64,000 nt of DNA from NCBI GenBank assembly GCA_021014945.1, contig MU266433.1, positions 29,702 through 93,701 on the forward strand, in the 5' to 3' direction. Source of the DNA: Leucogyrophana mollusca (taxonomy: Eukaryota; Basidiomycota; Agaricomycetes; Boletales). The notes under the pieces are model-generated. The model made no database searches. It had not been told where the DNA came from and saw only the letters and a list, made by a program, of their open reading frames with translations. The position numbers were made by a program, and so were the translations under genes. Each line of letters begins with the position of its first letter. Position 1 is the stretch's first letter. Shown here piece after piece: positions 36,181 through 46,723 of the stretch.

Positions 36181-36329
36181 CATGATCGTCCAGAGGCGTT
36201 CGAACCGACTGCAATCGATGTGGACGAAAGGCTCGTTCGCACCTCGGATAGTCCAAGCTGCCCGAAGTTAGAACAACTTGAAAGAAGGCGGGTGAGTACT
36301 CAGTTCAATAAGGACACGCCGGTTCCGTT

Positions 36330-36870
36330 ACAGACGCCAGGGATTCGGTGGGGACGCCTGGAATTCGGTGGGGGCGTGTGTGGTTTGTTCCGGACACCTG
36401 GGGTCCGATGGGGACGCCTAGGATTCGTTCCAGACGCCTGAGGCCAACTCCGGACACCTAGGGATTGACGGGGACGCCTGGGGATCGAGGGGGTCGCATG
36501 TGGTTCGTTCCATATGCCTGAGGTTCGATGGAGACGCCTGGGATTCGTTCCAGACGCTTGAGGTTAATTCCAGACACCTAGGGATTGGCGAGGACGCCCG
36601 GGGATCGATGGGGACGCATGCGGTTCGTCCCAGATGCCTGAGGTTCGATAGGGACGCCTAGGATTCGATGGGAACGCATGTGCTTCGTTCCAGACACCTT
36701 GAGTTCGGTGGGGACGCCTCGAATTTGATGAGGACACTTGGGATTGATAGGTATCTGTTCCACTCACCTGGGGTTCGATGGGGACGCACGTGGACGCCGG
36801 GGGATTTATAGGGATGCCTGGGATCCGTTCCAGACGCCTGGGATTCGACGGGGTGTAGATGAGGCTCTGT
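36330..36870 (+). repeat. Minisatellite, about 19-20 base subunits
   Basis: About 540 bases built from alternating variants of GATTCGATGGGGACGCCTGG and GATTCGTTCCAGACGCCTGA, some 27 subunits, with higher-order alternation. On the minus strand it reads as a repetitive open frame (GVPIEP, ASGTN), which I regard as a by-product of the repeat. Confidence 0.85.
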
Positions 36871-37148
36871 GAGCAGCCCACGGTTCGTTCGGAGGGTAAC
36901 TGATGGGTCTGGGTGTGCCGGGATCGTTCGAGGGTGCACTGGTATTGTTCGGGGCGTGCTAGGATCGTTCGGGGCGCGTTTGGGCAACTGAGGGTGCGCC
37001 AGGATTGATCGAGTATCAGCTACATCGTCGGAAGAGTGTAAGATGTGGTGTATGGCTGGTTTAGGTGTGGGGATAGATACCCGCGCGGGGCCGAAGCCAT
37101 GCTGCCGCTGGAAATTCTCGGGGTGCATCGGGCGTCACGGTGTTTAAC

Positions 37149-37250
37149 GTTCAAGGAGCGGGGAAACGGTGTTCAAGGAGCGGGGAAACGGTGTCCGAGG
37201 AACGGAGCAACGGTGTTCAAGGAGCGGGGCGACGGTGTTCAAAGAGCGAG
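37149..37250 (+). repeat. Tandem repeat, about 23-base unit, four to five copies
   Basis: Units of GTTCAAGGAGCGGGGAAACG and variants, in the GC-rich region between two duplication units. Confidence 0.85.
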
Positions 37251-37569
37251 GAGCGAAGCACGAGGCGCTGGCATCCCAGGTTATAAGAATCAGCCACGCG
37301 CGCGTGCTCCGCATCCCCACACCAAATTCTGCAAACCGACCACTTGACTGGCCGATTAATTGCTTACGCTGCTGCACGCGGTCGCTCCGTGCGGCGATCA
37401 TTGCGACCGCTGCGTACGCCCGCCCAAGCAGAGAAGCACGGCCGTGGCTCGACGGAGGCAAGGCGGGGCGAAGCGGGGCTGCAATCGCGGTGACCCGACA
37501 ATCTCGACGCTGAATTGGCGGAGAAATGTTACTGCTACTGGAGGCCTTCGTTGGTGTGTATGTATGTAT

Positions 37570-37630
37570 GCGTGGGGGACGTGCGGGAGTGCGTGGGGGA
37601 CGTGCGGGTATGCGTGGGGGACGTGCGGGG
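37570..37630 (+). repeat. Tandem repeat, 21-base unit, three copies
   Basis: Three near-perfect copies of GCGTGGGGGACGTGCGGG plus three variable bases. Confidence 0.85.
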
Positions 37631-38301
37631 ACGCTCGGGTGCTAGATGTGGGTGGATGGATGTATGGCTCAAAATCAAAGGATCTGTTTCGTTTTCGTTG
37701 TCGTGGTTAATTACTATTGGTACGGCGAGGGTGCGTCGGGGGTTCGGGAGCCGGGCCCTATGTGTGTGCTATACTCGGGCTGGCGCACACTTATTCCTTG
37801 CCTCCGTGTCGCCGTTTCGCGTGGCCCTGCTTCGCGGCGCGGCATACGCGTGCCCTTTCCGGGGTACAAGCAAAGGCTGAGAAAAAGTCAAAGTCGTCGC
37901 TGCAGGGTTCTTTTGATTCTTGCGACTCGTCGGCGGGCCGTAGTCCCCACTCCCAGCACCTCAACGTCGAATAGGGGCACTGTGGAGGGCGGGGGGCGAC
38001 GGACTCGGAGCCGGACTGGCTCCCACGGAGGCGGTTCGCAGTGTTAATATTGATATTCTGCGATCTCATTTTACCGTGCAAGACGGGACGGAGAGCTGCG
38101 CGCGGATTTTGCCCCGGGGACTGGTGCTGGGTGCTAGGTATGAGGTGTGGAGGAACGTGAGCGTGCGCTGCGCGGGGCAGCTAGCCTGAGAACGCGGTCC
38201 TGATCCTGGTCGCGAGTGTGCACGAGTGGGCTTCGCAGGTGCTATTGCTTGGTGCCGGTCCCTGGCGAGGAGGAAAGCGGGCGGGGGTGTTTTGGATGTG
38301 T

Positions 38302-38303
<2 letters not shown>

Positions 38304-38332
<29 letters not shown>
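38304..38332 (+). repeat. (AG)n microsatellite
   Basis: About 14 uninterrupted AG dinucleotides. Confidence 0.95.
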
Positions 38333-38336
<4 letters not shown>

Positions 38337-39534
38337 AGGACGGGCGGCGTGCCGCCTTTTCAGCTCCGGTATTGGGGGCCGCGTCTCGTGCGTTTTGAGG
38401 ACGGGTGGTGTGCAGTGCGCCGCGTGGGACGGGTCGTGGGTCGTCGGTTGTGCGGAAAGGGGGTGGCGGCGGCGGCGGGGATTTCGTGGCGGCTGGGGGG
38501 ATTTTAAATTTGTGGCGGCGGGGGGCATGCGTATCTGCGCGGGAGTCCGAGTTGCGCGGGTGCGGGGGGAGCTGTACCCGGCGATCGGGCCACGTGCACG
38601 TGTTTCCGGGATCCGGGGTGAACCGCTGCGGTGTGGGGGTATGGGGTGTGGGGTATGGGGTATGCAGATCTGGGTACGCCTTCGGTGTTGGTCGTGGTCG
38701 GGGTGTGAAGCTTGAAGTTAGGTGGGGGTGAGTTGAGGGTGGAGGGGGGTTGCAGGCGCTGGGGGTATGAGAGGGACGAACTGGCCTGGGATGATTCGGG
38801 CGTGTTGGGTGTTGCGGTGGGGGTCTGCGTGTTATTCGGGTGCTGTACGCTGGTGTGCGGTGCGGGGCTCGGTGCCGTCGTGCGGGAATGAAGGAGACCC
38901 AGCTACCAATGGCCTTTCGCACGAGAAATGCCCACCTTGCCGGGAAGAACGATATTGTGGACCCCGCAGCGCGAATCAAGCGGAAACGAGGAGCGCAATC
39001 AGACGCGCCGTGGTGTATGGGGAACACCGATTGCTGTGCCATTGAACGGCAAGATAGACCTGATGCACGCACCTGGGTGTGCATCTGTGCACAATTTTGC
39101 ACAAGCCGATTTTTACTCTGCGGCGCGTTGTGCGGGCCGTTCGTCCATATTCTCCCCGGAGCTTTAGCGAAGCTGTTTGGGGCCTGGGTTTTGCTATCGA
39201 TGCTCGCGGCGGCTGCTTGCGTCGGGTGGACTGAAGGTACAAATGATACGATATGATGATGTCCTGCGGCACGTTGGCACGAGGAATTGGCGGGTTTTGG
39301 CGCTGATGATGAAATACTAGAGGATGGGGCACATTTACGATCTGCGCTGGAGGGGCGGGCAGCGTGTTTGTGTAAGGGGGGAGGTGTGTGTTTGCGCTGG
39401 GGGGTGAGGAGCGTACGGGATGGAGTGTATTCGCAATGGGGGGAGTGTGTACATGTGGGAGGGGCTCTTGGTATGTCACTGCAAGGACTCACGAGCACCT
39501 CCACACGACACCTGCACCTTTGCGCCCGTCCGTC

Positions 39535-39980
39535 CAATGCAGGATCGTGATTACCGGCACGTGTTTCCGGTGGGCTGTCAGACGTGTCATGGGGCTTTGG
39601 AGGGTTGCCGCTCTGGCGTTCAAGCACGTTTGTCAACATGGACACACCTTGAATGTCCGTGTGGCCTGTGCATTTCACCCCCATGTCGGTCCGCTCTCCT
39701 GATGCTAGCACACCAAGTTGATCGTAGTCTCCCACAGTCAGACCAAAGTTTCGAATAAAGGCCATCCGCTGCAGGATCGTAATTACCGGTAGGTGTTTCC
39801 GATAAGCTGTCAGACGTGTTGTGGGGCTTTGAAGGTTGTTACCGCTCTGGCTTTCAAGCACGTTTGTCAGCATGGTCACGGCCTGTGCATTTCACCCCCG
39901 TGTCGATCTGCTCTCCTGATGCTAGCACACCAAGTTGATTGCAGTCCCCCGTAGGCAGACCAAAGTTTTCGAATGGGGAG
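39535..39980 (+). repeat. Tandem pair of a roughly 230-base element
   Basis: Copies at about 39538-39768 and 39772-39980 share GCAGGATCGT-ATTACCGG, GTGTTTCCG, CTGTCAGACGTGT, GGGGCTTTG, CAAGCACGTTTGTCA and CACACCAAGTTGAT. A related piece (GCAGGATCGTGAT, CACGTGTTTCCG) recurs at 42567-42600. It abuts the left end of the duplication unit at 39.98 kb. Confidence 0.8.
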
Positions 39981-42900
39981 AATCAAAAGTTTGAGCCGCG
40001 AGCTGAGCTGCTCACATGATCGGATCTCAGACTCCGGCATTCTCCGACTGTTTCTAGTCTCCCGTAGGCAGTCCAAAGATTCGCAGGAAGACGGTCGTTC
40101 CTTCTCAACAATGACTGTTTCACTGTTTCGCTGAGTTCTTATGGTCGAACCCCCGCAATGAAACGCATCCTTTCAGCTGCATCTGGTACAGGTCGAACTT
40201 TGTCTGTAGCGGAACTTATTCGGGGCCGTTCGCATACTTCCACACCCATACCATAGGAAAGTTCTCAGTTCTCCGTCAATTCAGCCGCAGTGTCGAGGGT
40301 TTCGATTTACTAAGATCCAAGTCTGGCCTTCTACGGTGATTCAAGAAGCGACTGCTTTTCTCTGCTTGGGCGGGCATAACATGCTTCTGTGGACAAGCGT
40401 AATGATTGGTGCTACCACGCTGCATGGGGGTCACCCTCGCGGTGACCTCATGAATAATCAATTGGTTCTTCGATTTACAGGTTTTGGGGCAGTTCAACGG
40501 CTCTCTGGATGCGGAGTACGCGCGTGACTGATTTTTCTAATCGGAAACGCCATTGCATCGCTCCTTGGGCACACACATGAGCCAACACCGTGAGCGGACG
40601 CTACCAGGATAGCGGATATCCAGTCCCTGGAAAATTTCTGGTGGCAACATTGACCGCGCTACGCAGGCAACGCGCAAGTATCCACACAACCGGACCCGAG
40701 CCCGATGGAAATCGCACGACCAGCTTACCGCTGTTACATTACATGGTCGAACATCAGCGTCTGCGCGTAAGGAACACTAAGCGGCATATTGCCGTACCTA
40801 GCACGGGTGACGGGTACTAACACAGACCGGGGCAAATGCGGGGAACATTCCTCGGCGGGAGTGGGATATGGAGTCAGTACGTGATCGATCTGCCCCTGAC
40901 GAGATTTTTATTCATTATCTAGGCTTCCATGCTTGAGCTAGCGACCCGAGGGACAAAGACAGGCTCACCACCATCCATTCATCCTGTCAAGCACTCCACA
41001 AAGCCGTCGACCCTTGGTCTAGTTCGCGTTCGTCGATTATCATTCGCGTCCACCAGGTCATCGTGTTGAATCGGAGCTCCAGCCCCGGCTCCTCCTCCTA
41101 TAAAGCCCCTGGGAGGCTGTAGATCCAAATCCCAGAATCCGCCAATTCTTCCTCTGCGACAGCATCTTATTCAACTCAGCCTTATTCTTCATCATGTCTA
41201 GTGAACCCAAGACCTTCACTCTCCAGCCCGGATACCGCGGCTTCGTCGCTGGTGTAAGCGATGCCCCAACCCGTTTTTTCACTTTCAGCTCACTGATGTA
41301 CGATCGCTCTAGGTCGTCAACGCTGACTTCGAGCAGAAGGCGTTCATCGAGGTGACCAAAGATGGCAACCAACTCGCTTCCGCCACTTTCCAAGCCCAAG
41401 GCACGAGGGTGCACCTGAAAAACATATTCAACAACCGCGAGCACTGGTCATTCGGCCCGTTCGATTACACTGCGACCGTCCACGTCACGATCAGCAGCAG
41501 CAGGGACGGTGGAAACTGGAGCATCTCGAAGATGGTCGGCCCGCTTGCTGTAAGTTTCTTCCGTTGAGATGGCTGGCGGTTTGGGCGCAGCTTGACTAAC
41601 GACTGTGTTCGTTCCCAGATCGAGAAGAGGCCTGAGCCAGACTATCCGATGGACTTCCTTGTCGCAACGGTAAGGCGCCAGCGTGATGAGAGCATATTTT
41701 GATGGTTCTCAACGTGTCTGTCTTTCCAGGTGATCTCTGAGGATAGGCAGGACGCGTCCCACGACGACTGCACCGTCCAGATCCTGCAATACAAGTAGAA
41801 GTAGGATACCTCCTTTGAATCTTGCCGACGATGCCTTTGGAGCTAAATTCCTTTACAGGGAAAGGGCCAATGACGTCTCGGTTCTATGGCATGGAGCCAG
41901 AACCACGCCCAGTGACATGTAAACGTATTACCGATGTATAGCCCGCCGAAATGAGAAGTGTATTCTGAGACAAGAGACCCCCATCAAAGGTTGAAGTAGT
42001 CATGCGTCCGAGTATTTTTGAATCTTAACCAATACCACTGCACATGGATCAAGCGGAAACCCCGGGTTCAGCGATGCCCAGAGCGTGATGCTGAATCCAT
42101 TGGCTATACTGAATACAGCAAGCGTGGTACTTGTAAACATCTCACCAAGAGATCGACCTCAGAACGAAGACACTGGTAACCAAAACACGACGAGTTTTTT
42201 GGTCTCCCTAAAGAGTCGTCGCAAGCATTCGTGAAATCCGCTCAACGAGAACTCTAACCGGGAGCGAAAAGAAGGCTAGCAGGATATGTTCGACGTCGCC
42301 TGCTGCGCTATGGCAATGGGGTGTTCGACAATGTCGGGCTGTGAGTGTGAAGCATGTGATACGATCTGCGCAGGGGGCGCTAGAGGTGCGGAGAGTGTTT
42401 GAATGAGGTAAGGAGAGGAACGTATCCGCAATTCACGAAGGAGCGGGATGGCACGAGAAGAACCGAGATAAGATGCTTCGAGGCGGCTTATAATGAATGC
42501 GTGTAGTGGTGGGTGGAGGACTCACCTGCATCTTTGTGTTTCTCAGGATACCTGCAACTTTCCGTCGCAGGATCGTGATGTCTAACACGTGTTTCCGATA
42601 TGGGGTCTGGAGGTTGGGTGCCCGGGCCTGGGTACGGTTGCCCTTTGTGCATCAACACCGCGCCGTGGTCTTACTCTGCTTACCCAGCATTCGTACACCA
42701 TGATATACTTGACCCCGCCGCACAGTCTTAGACTCTGGAGAGTTCGTAGCGTATGAAGTTCGGCGGAGGGTGTGAGTTGACGGCCCGGGGAAAGTGTGTT
42801 TGCACCAACGCCAGCGCCGATCCGTCCATCGGCCCGGGAGAGGACGAGTGGAGGTACTGCGCACGTTTGAGCACCAGGCTTGCGCGCATCGAGTACGCTG

Positions 42901-43740
42901 CAGCCATCGAAACGTGCAAGATAAAGCACATCTCCGGCTTCTTGCACACCAATAATTGATGCAGTCACCGCGCTTCGAGTCTGCACGCTGCCATGCAACC
43001 ACATCATGACCAGCACACTGCCAGCACCTCCTGATCCTACTCCTCAGGAACCGGGGCTTGAGGCCTGAGGCCTGAGGACGCGCAGATGTCGTGGACAGAG
43101 ACCGTCTATCCGGGTTAAGTAATACAGACTCGGCCATCATGGTGCGAGCCAGTAGGCCACGTCAACTCCGATCAACCACGTAAACCACCGTCGTCCACGT
43201 GGTGGGCGTACCTCGGCTGGAGCAGTCGTATCCCCAGCCGGTCACCAGTGAAGGTCAAGGCCTCGCAGCACAAGCCAGATCTGCGCAACTCGCCTTGCAG
43301 AAGGCGGCAAACTGTTTCAGGCCCGCAGACAGCTGATAGATAGATCGTCTCGCACTCTCCTTACACATCATACCGCGTTGAAATCTTTGCAGAAAGAGCA
43401 CAAGAAACATCTTGAGCGCGAGAAAGCCCTAGGTGACATCCTCGACTCACAAGTACAAGGCGAGTCTGACGCCGAACTTTCCACTGGATAATCGATACCG
43501 CATGACTCACCCGGGAAGGAGGTGCTGCCTACAAGTGCCAGCACAAGCTCAACTTCGCTCACAGCCACAACGTGGGGCGAGCAGATCCCGATCTCGCCCC
43601 GGGGAAGCGGACGAGAAGGGGGGAAAGGAGAAAGACAGGGATAAGGCATGATGCCAGCCCTCTCCAACGTCTCCTACTCAGTCCATGAAGTCTCTCACGG
43701 CCCGCCAGCTCGAGCTTGCCCCCTGCCACAGTCGACCCCA
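39980..43740 (+). repeat. Segmental duplication, copy 2 (inverted relative to 14.3-18.03 kb)
   Basis: It carries the gene at 41194-41798 and matches 18.03-14.3 kb over its whole length, in several blocks. It includes an extra segment at about 42582-42892 absent from copy 1, where the flanks join directly (GATGT then GTACGCTGCAG near 15.32 kb). Confidence 0.8.
41194..41798 (+). CDS. Small-protein family member, 4 exons, 138 aa
   Basis: Exons 41194-41253, 41313-41549, 41619-41669, 41730-41798 (60, 237, 51, 69 nt), phase-0 GT-AG introns, stop TAG at 41796-41798. Protein begins MSSEPKTFTLQPGYRGFVAG, carries NREHWSFGPFDYTATVHVTI and ISKMVGPLA in exon 2, IEKRPEPDYPMDFLVAT in exon 3 and SHDDCTVQILQYK at the C-terminus. 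No export signal or membrane segment. TATAAA at 41099-41104. Its upstream region lacks the partner of the second subfamily, so unlike the copy at 34893 it is not part of a divergent pair. Function unknown. Confidence 0.87.
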
Positions 43741-44400
43741 GCCAGGGGAGGGGCAAGGGAGAGGACCAAGGGAAAGGGCAAGGAGAGAGAGACGGAGCGA
43801 GCATCCCTGGGGCACCTCGACAAGGCGCTCCCGCGCGCGTGGGATGTGTTCGGGGGCGGTGTGTATTTGGGATCAGCATCGACATCATCAGTGGTGGCGA
43901 CCGCGAAACCCGGCTTCTCATCAACGGTGGGATCAACATCATCAATATCACCAACCGCCGCCGAACCCGACCCAGTATCAACATCAGCCCCAACGGCTGT
44001 GACCGCCAAACCCGACCCCTCCCCATCACTTATCCCCTGTGCTGATTTTGGGAGGGGCGACGGGGACTCACGCTCAACATCACCCACGCCCCGTTCGCCA
44101 TCACAGACCCTCTCAGAGGCTGCTCCCACGTCGTCGTGCTCGGTGTATGTGGGTGGTTCCCCGGTGCGTTTTGCTTTCCCTTCTGGTTGCACGGTTGCTG
44201 GGTAATTCTGGTTCTTTCATTCTATTAGGCTTTTGGTATTCTAGATTGATGGTGGGTGGGTCGGAGCGAGCCTCTTGTTGCGTTTTATGTGTGGATTTCG
44301 GCGTGCTGATGGGATGTATATGTTCTTTTCCGTCGTCCCTCGTGCACATGCTGGATGCTGTATCTATTTCTTCCCCCCCTCCTCTCTCACACGTTCGCTT
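43550..44400 (+). pseudogene. Fragment of the YMC020W-like alpha/beta hydrolase gene
   Basis: It matches, in opposite orientation, the hydrolase gene whose 5' exon leaves the window at 64000. Shared pieces are KGKGKERE, LDKALPRAWDV, LGSTSS-type Ser-rich DNA, DPLRGC-HVVV then GVCGWFPG (parent: VVVIGVHGWFPG), and the GTGCGT donor of the following intron. Even intron sequence is shared (44.33-44.38 kb against 62.2 kb). Between the Ser-rich part and GWFPG the frame shifts, the key HG motif reads CG, and everything downstream of the intron is missing. The sequence then changes to the NLR relic at about 44.58 kb. Confidence 0.75.
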
Positions 44401-44576
44401 GCTACGTGCACTCACGCTGCAATCCCAGCTTGCACCCCAAACACTCCTCTACCTCTACCTCTGCACCTTAACTTCTCTGCCTCTGCCTCTGCGCCAGGAT
44501 CTCAGTCACAAGAACACGAACTCGTCCCCCAAAGCCAGCTCCCATACCTCGAATCCACTCTAGTCACCTCTACCTC

Positions 44577-46723
44577 TTCTCGCGCCCCCAACGTTAACCA
44601 TCTCGTCCGCAGAATGGACGTAGACACAGGATTGATGGTCCCAGGCTTGAGCTCCATTTTGCTTGTGCATAATGATTCAGTCATCCCCGTTCGCATCTAC
44701 CACGCATCATTTCGCGCGTTTCTCCAACCACCGGCGATTAAAGGAGTATTTTGTGGATACGGGCACTTACCACGGACTCACCACTGAGCTTTATCTAGAG
44801 CTAACCCACTTGAGACGTGGCATATGCGGCACTGGGGATCCTTCCAAACTCAGCAGGGAGGTTAAAGACCTTCCTGCGCATTGCGAGTGGTGTGTAGACG
44901 AGGCTGTCCGCTAAGCATGCAAATACTGGGCGCACCGCCTGACTCAGGTCCCGCACGTTGGCCACCAGAATGAACACCTCGTCGCCACTTTGCAGGTGTT
45001 TGCTAGGGCAGCGATTTTGCGCTGGCCGGGAGCAATGGCTCCTCGGAGTTTTTGGTGATGTCGTAATGATGCTGCGAGACGCCGTACTCTGGCAAAAAGT
45101 GCGCCTTTGTTGATTTTTTCTTCCTTTTTCCGCTCACAGGTGTACTCAATCGCTACCTGCACTTCTGAGGATAGTCTGGAAGTCCCTGGTGATGCAGCAC
45201 GATTGGTACTGATGTTCTTCGAACCAATCAGCCCTCCAACTCTACCACGCTGCCTTCCCATTCACTCCGTCGTCGACGAAACTCCATCAAGCTTCTCAAC
45301 GTGAATCAATTGGGGCCATGTCTATTCAAGTCGGCCTCGAATGTCAGTGGGGTGGCAGACGATAACTCCCTTGAGGTAATTAGATTCTATTGTGTTCTCC
45401 CAAAACGGGAGACTCGTATCTGCGAGTAACGATGACAGTGCTCAGCTTTAGAATGTCGGGCCCCGCGATCGATAAAAAGGCCCCTCCTCCGTGTGCCTCT
45501 CTATCAGGTACATGTGTTGCAATTGTTGATATTTACGGCTTTGTTGCCCTCTGGGGCGTCCTGACCTCATCTGACAGCAAGCTGCTCGCGTCAGCCCCCG
45601 ATGACCCCCGCATACACACCTGAGATGTGGCGACAGGCAGTGCAAAGCACCGCCTAGATATCCGCAAGGATGCACTGACACCGGTGGCATTCTCCTGATC
45701 TCAATACCCTTGTTTCTGGGTCATACGACACTTTCGTTATCACACGGGACACGACATCCGAACGCTGGTTCGGAGGCTGGAAAGTCACAGGGCATGGGTC
45801 ATCCGCGTTGCGCTATCCAGTGGCAACACATCCATAGCCCCCGGGTTGCCCTATCCCAGCATCCGAATCCGGAATGTTAACTCTGGCATGTGTTCGCGAG
45901 GACGTTGCACACCCAACGAGAGGTATATCCATTCCGTTCGATTTTTAGTGGATGAAAGGCACGCCGCATCCCTCCTCGACAGGGCTGTCAGTTCCTCAAG
46001 AGTCTCGAAACCTAGATCCTTCCAGAAAATCTGGACCGGCCTTTAGCCCTACCGGAAAGTGGGGTGTCGCATCTGGTCGCGGCACTCCCAGCGTTTTGGG
46101 CATCACGCATCCACCCGATATGTCGACCATCAAGTGCGGCATCCATACTGCCATCGTACAGTTCCGGGACGCTCAGATAGGTCCACTCAGTGCCAGCCTC
46201 AAAGAACGGGACAGCATAATCACATCAACCGTCTTTTCTCCTGACGCCGCCCGCGCTGTCTTCGCGCACTCGGTCGGCTCCATTCAGCTGTGGTCCATCT
46301 TGCCACCCGAAGCGAAGAGCCAACAGTTGACCACAGGTAATAGTGCGCCATGTAGTGTCCCAACGATTTACCAGTACCTCTGATATGCGGAAGCGGGATG
46401 GCGTTGTTACCTTCTGGGTTATCCCTCCGCCGATGAGGGTGCGGTGCAAGAGTAAGCCTGTAAGCCATGCCGCACCGCCTCTAAGCCCAAGGAGTTTCAC
46501 AGCTCCCTTCTAGCCTCTTGGTAGACAGAGGTGACATTTACGATTGCCTTTTTCGCTCGGAATACATTATCCGTGCTCATGTATGGGTACTCAATGGCAC
46601 GAAGAAGCTCTTGTGGCCCTGCTGCCCTTCGTACTCTCACAGCGACATTGATGGACGCCTATCTGGATATGCTGATGATTCTGAATGCGTCGTGCTTATA
46701 AACCTGGGTGAGTCAATTGCTTG
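44577..46723 (+). pseudogene. Dead NACHT-WD40 (NLR-type) gene, 3' part
   Basis: NLR proteins of fungi are cytosolic sensors with a NACHT NTPase and C-terminal repeats. The NACHT domain itself is not present. Pieces seen: the linker after NACHT (SSILLVHNDSVIPVRIYHASFR, then a frame change to KEYFVDTGTYHGLTTELYLE and LRRGICGTGDPSKLSREVKD, 44640-44880; ACKYWAHRLTQVPHVGHQ, 44914-44965), and WD40-like repeats (SSDSKLLASAPDDPRI, 45570-45620; SHRAWVIRVALSSGNTSIAP, 45780-45840; FSPTGKWGVASG, 46040-46080; STVFSPDAARAVFAHSVGSI, 46228-46290). A C-terminal piece reads HVWVLNGTKKLLW and DGRLSGYADDSECVVLINL (46575-46705). Stops and frame changes separate nearly all pieces. Confidence 0.7.

Larger units (their letters stand above)
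37250..39530. other. GC-rich, G-biased stretch without a supported gene
   Basis: The plus strand is very G-rich and many open frames on both strands are long for that reason. The longest is on the minus strand at 38242-39879 (545 codons); it has proline/threonine-rich low complexity, runs through repeats and contains no domain. I see no splice-consistent gene here. Confidence 0.5.

Noticed and set aside
36330..36870. CRISPR array
   Set aside because: Units are contiguous without unique spacers, the organism is a eukaryote, and no cas-like gene is present; it is a minisatellite.
36564..36881. Repeat protein encoded by the minisatellite (minus strand)
   Set aside because: The open frame follows from the repeat unit; no flanking exon, promoter or domain supports it.
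38242..39879. 545-codon minus-strand open frame
   Set aside because: It runs through a G-biased region, the (AG)n tract and a tandem duplication; it is low-complexity Pro/Thr-rich with no domain and no splice partner.
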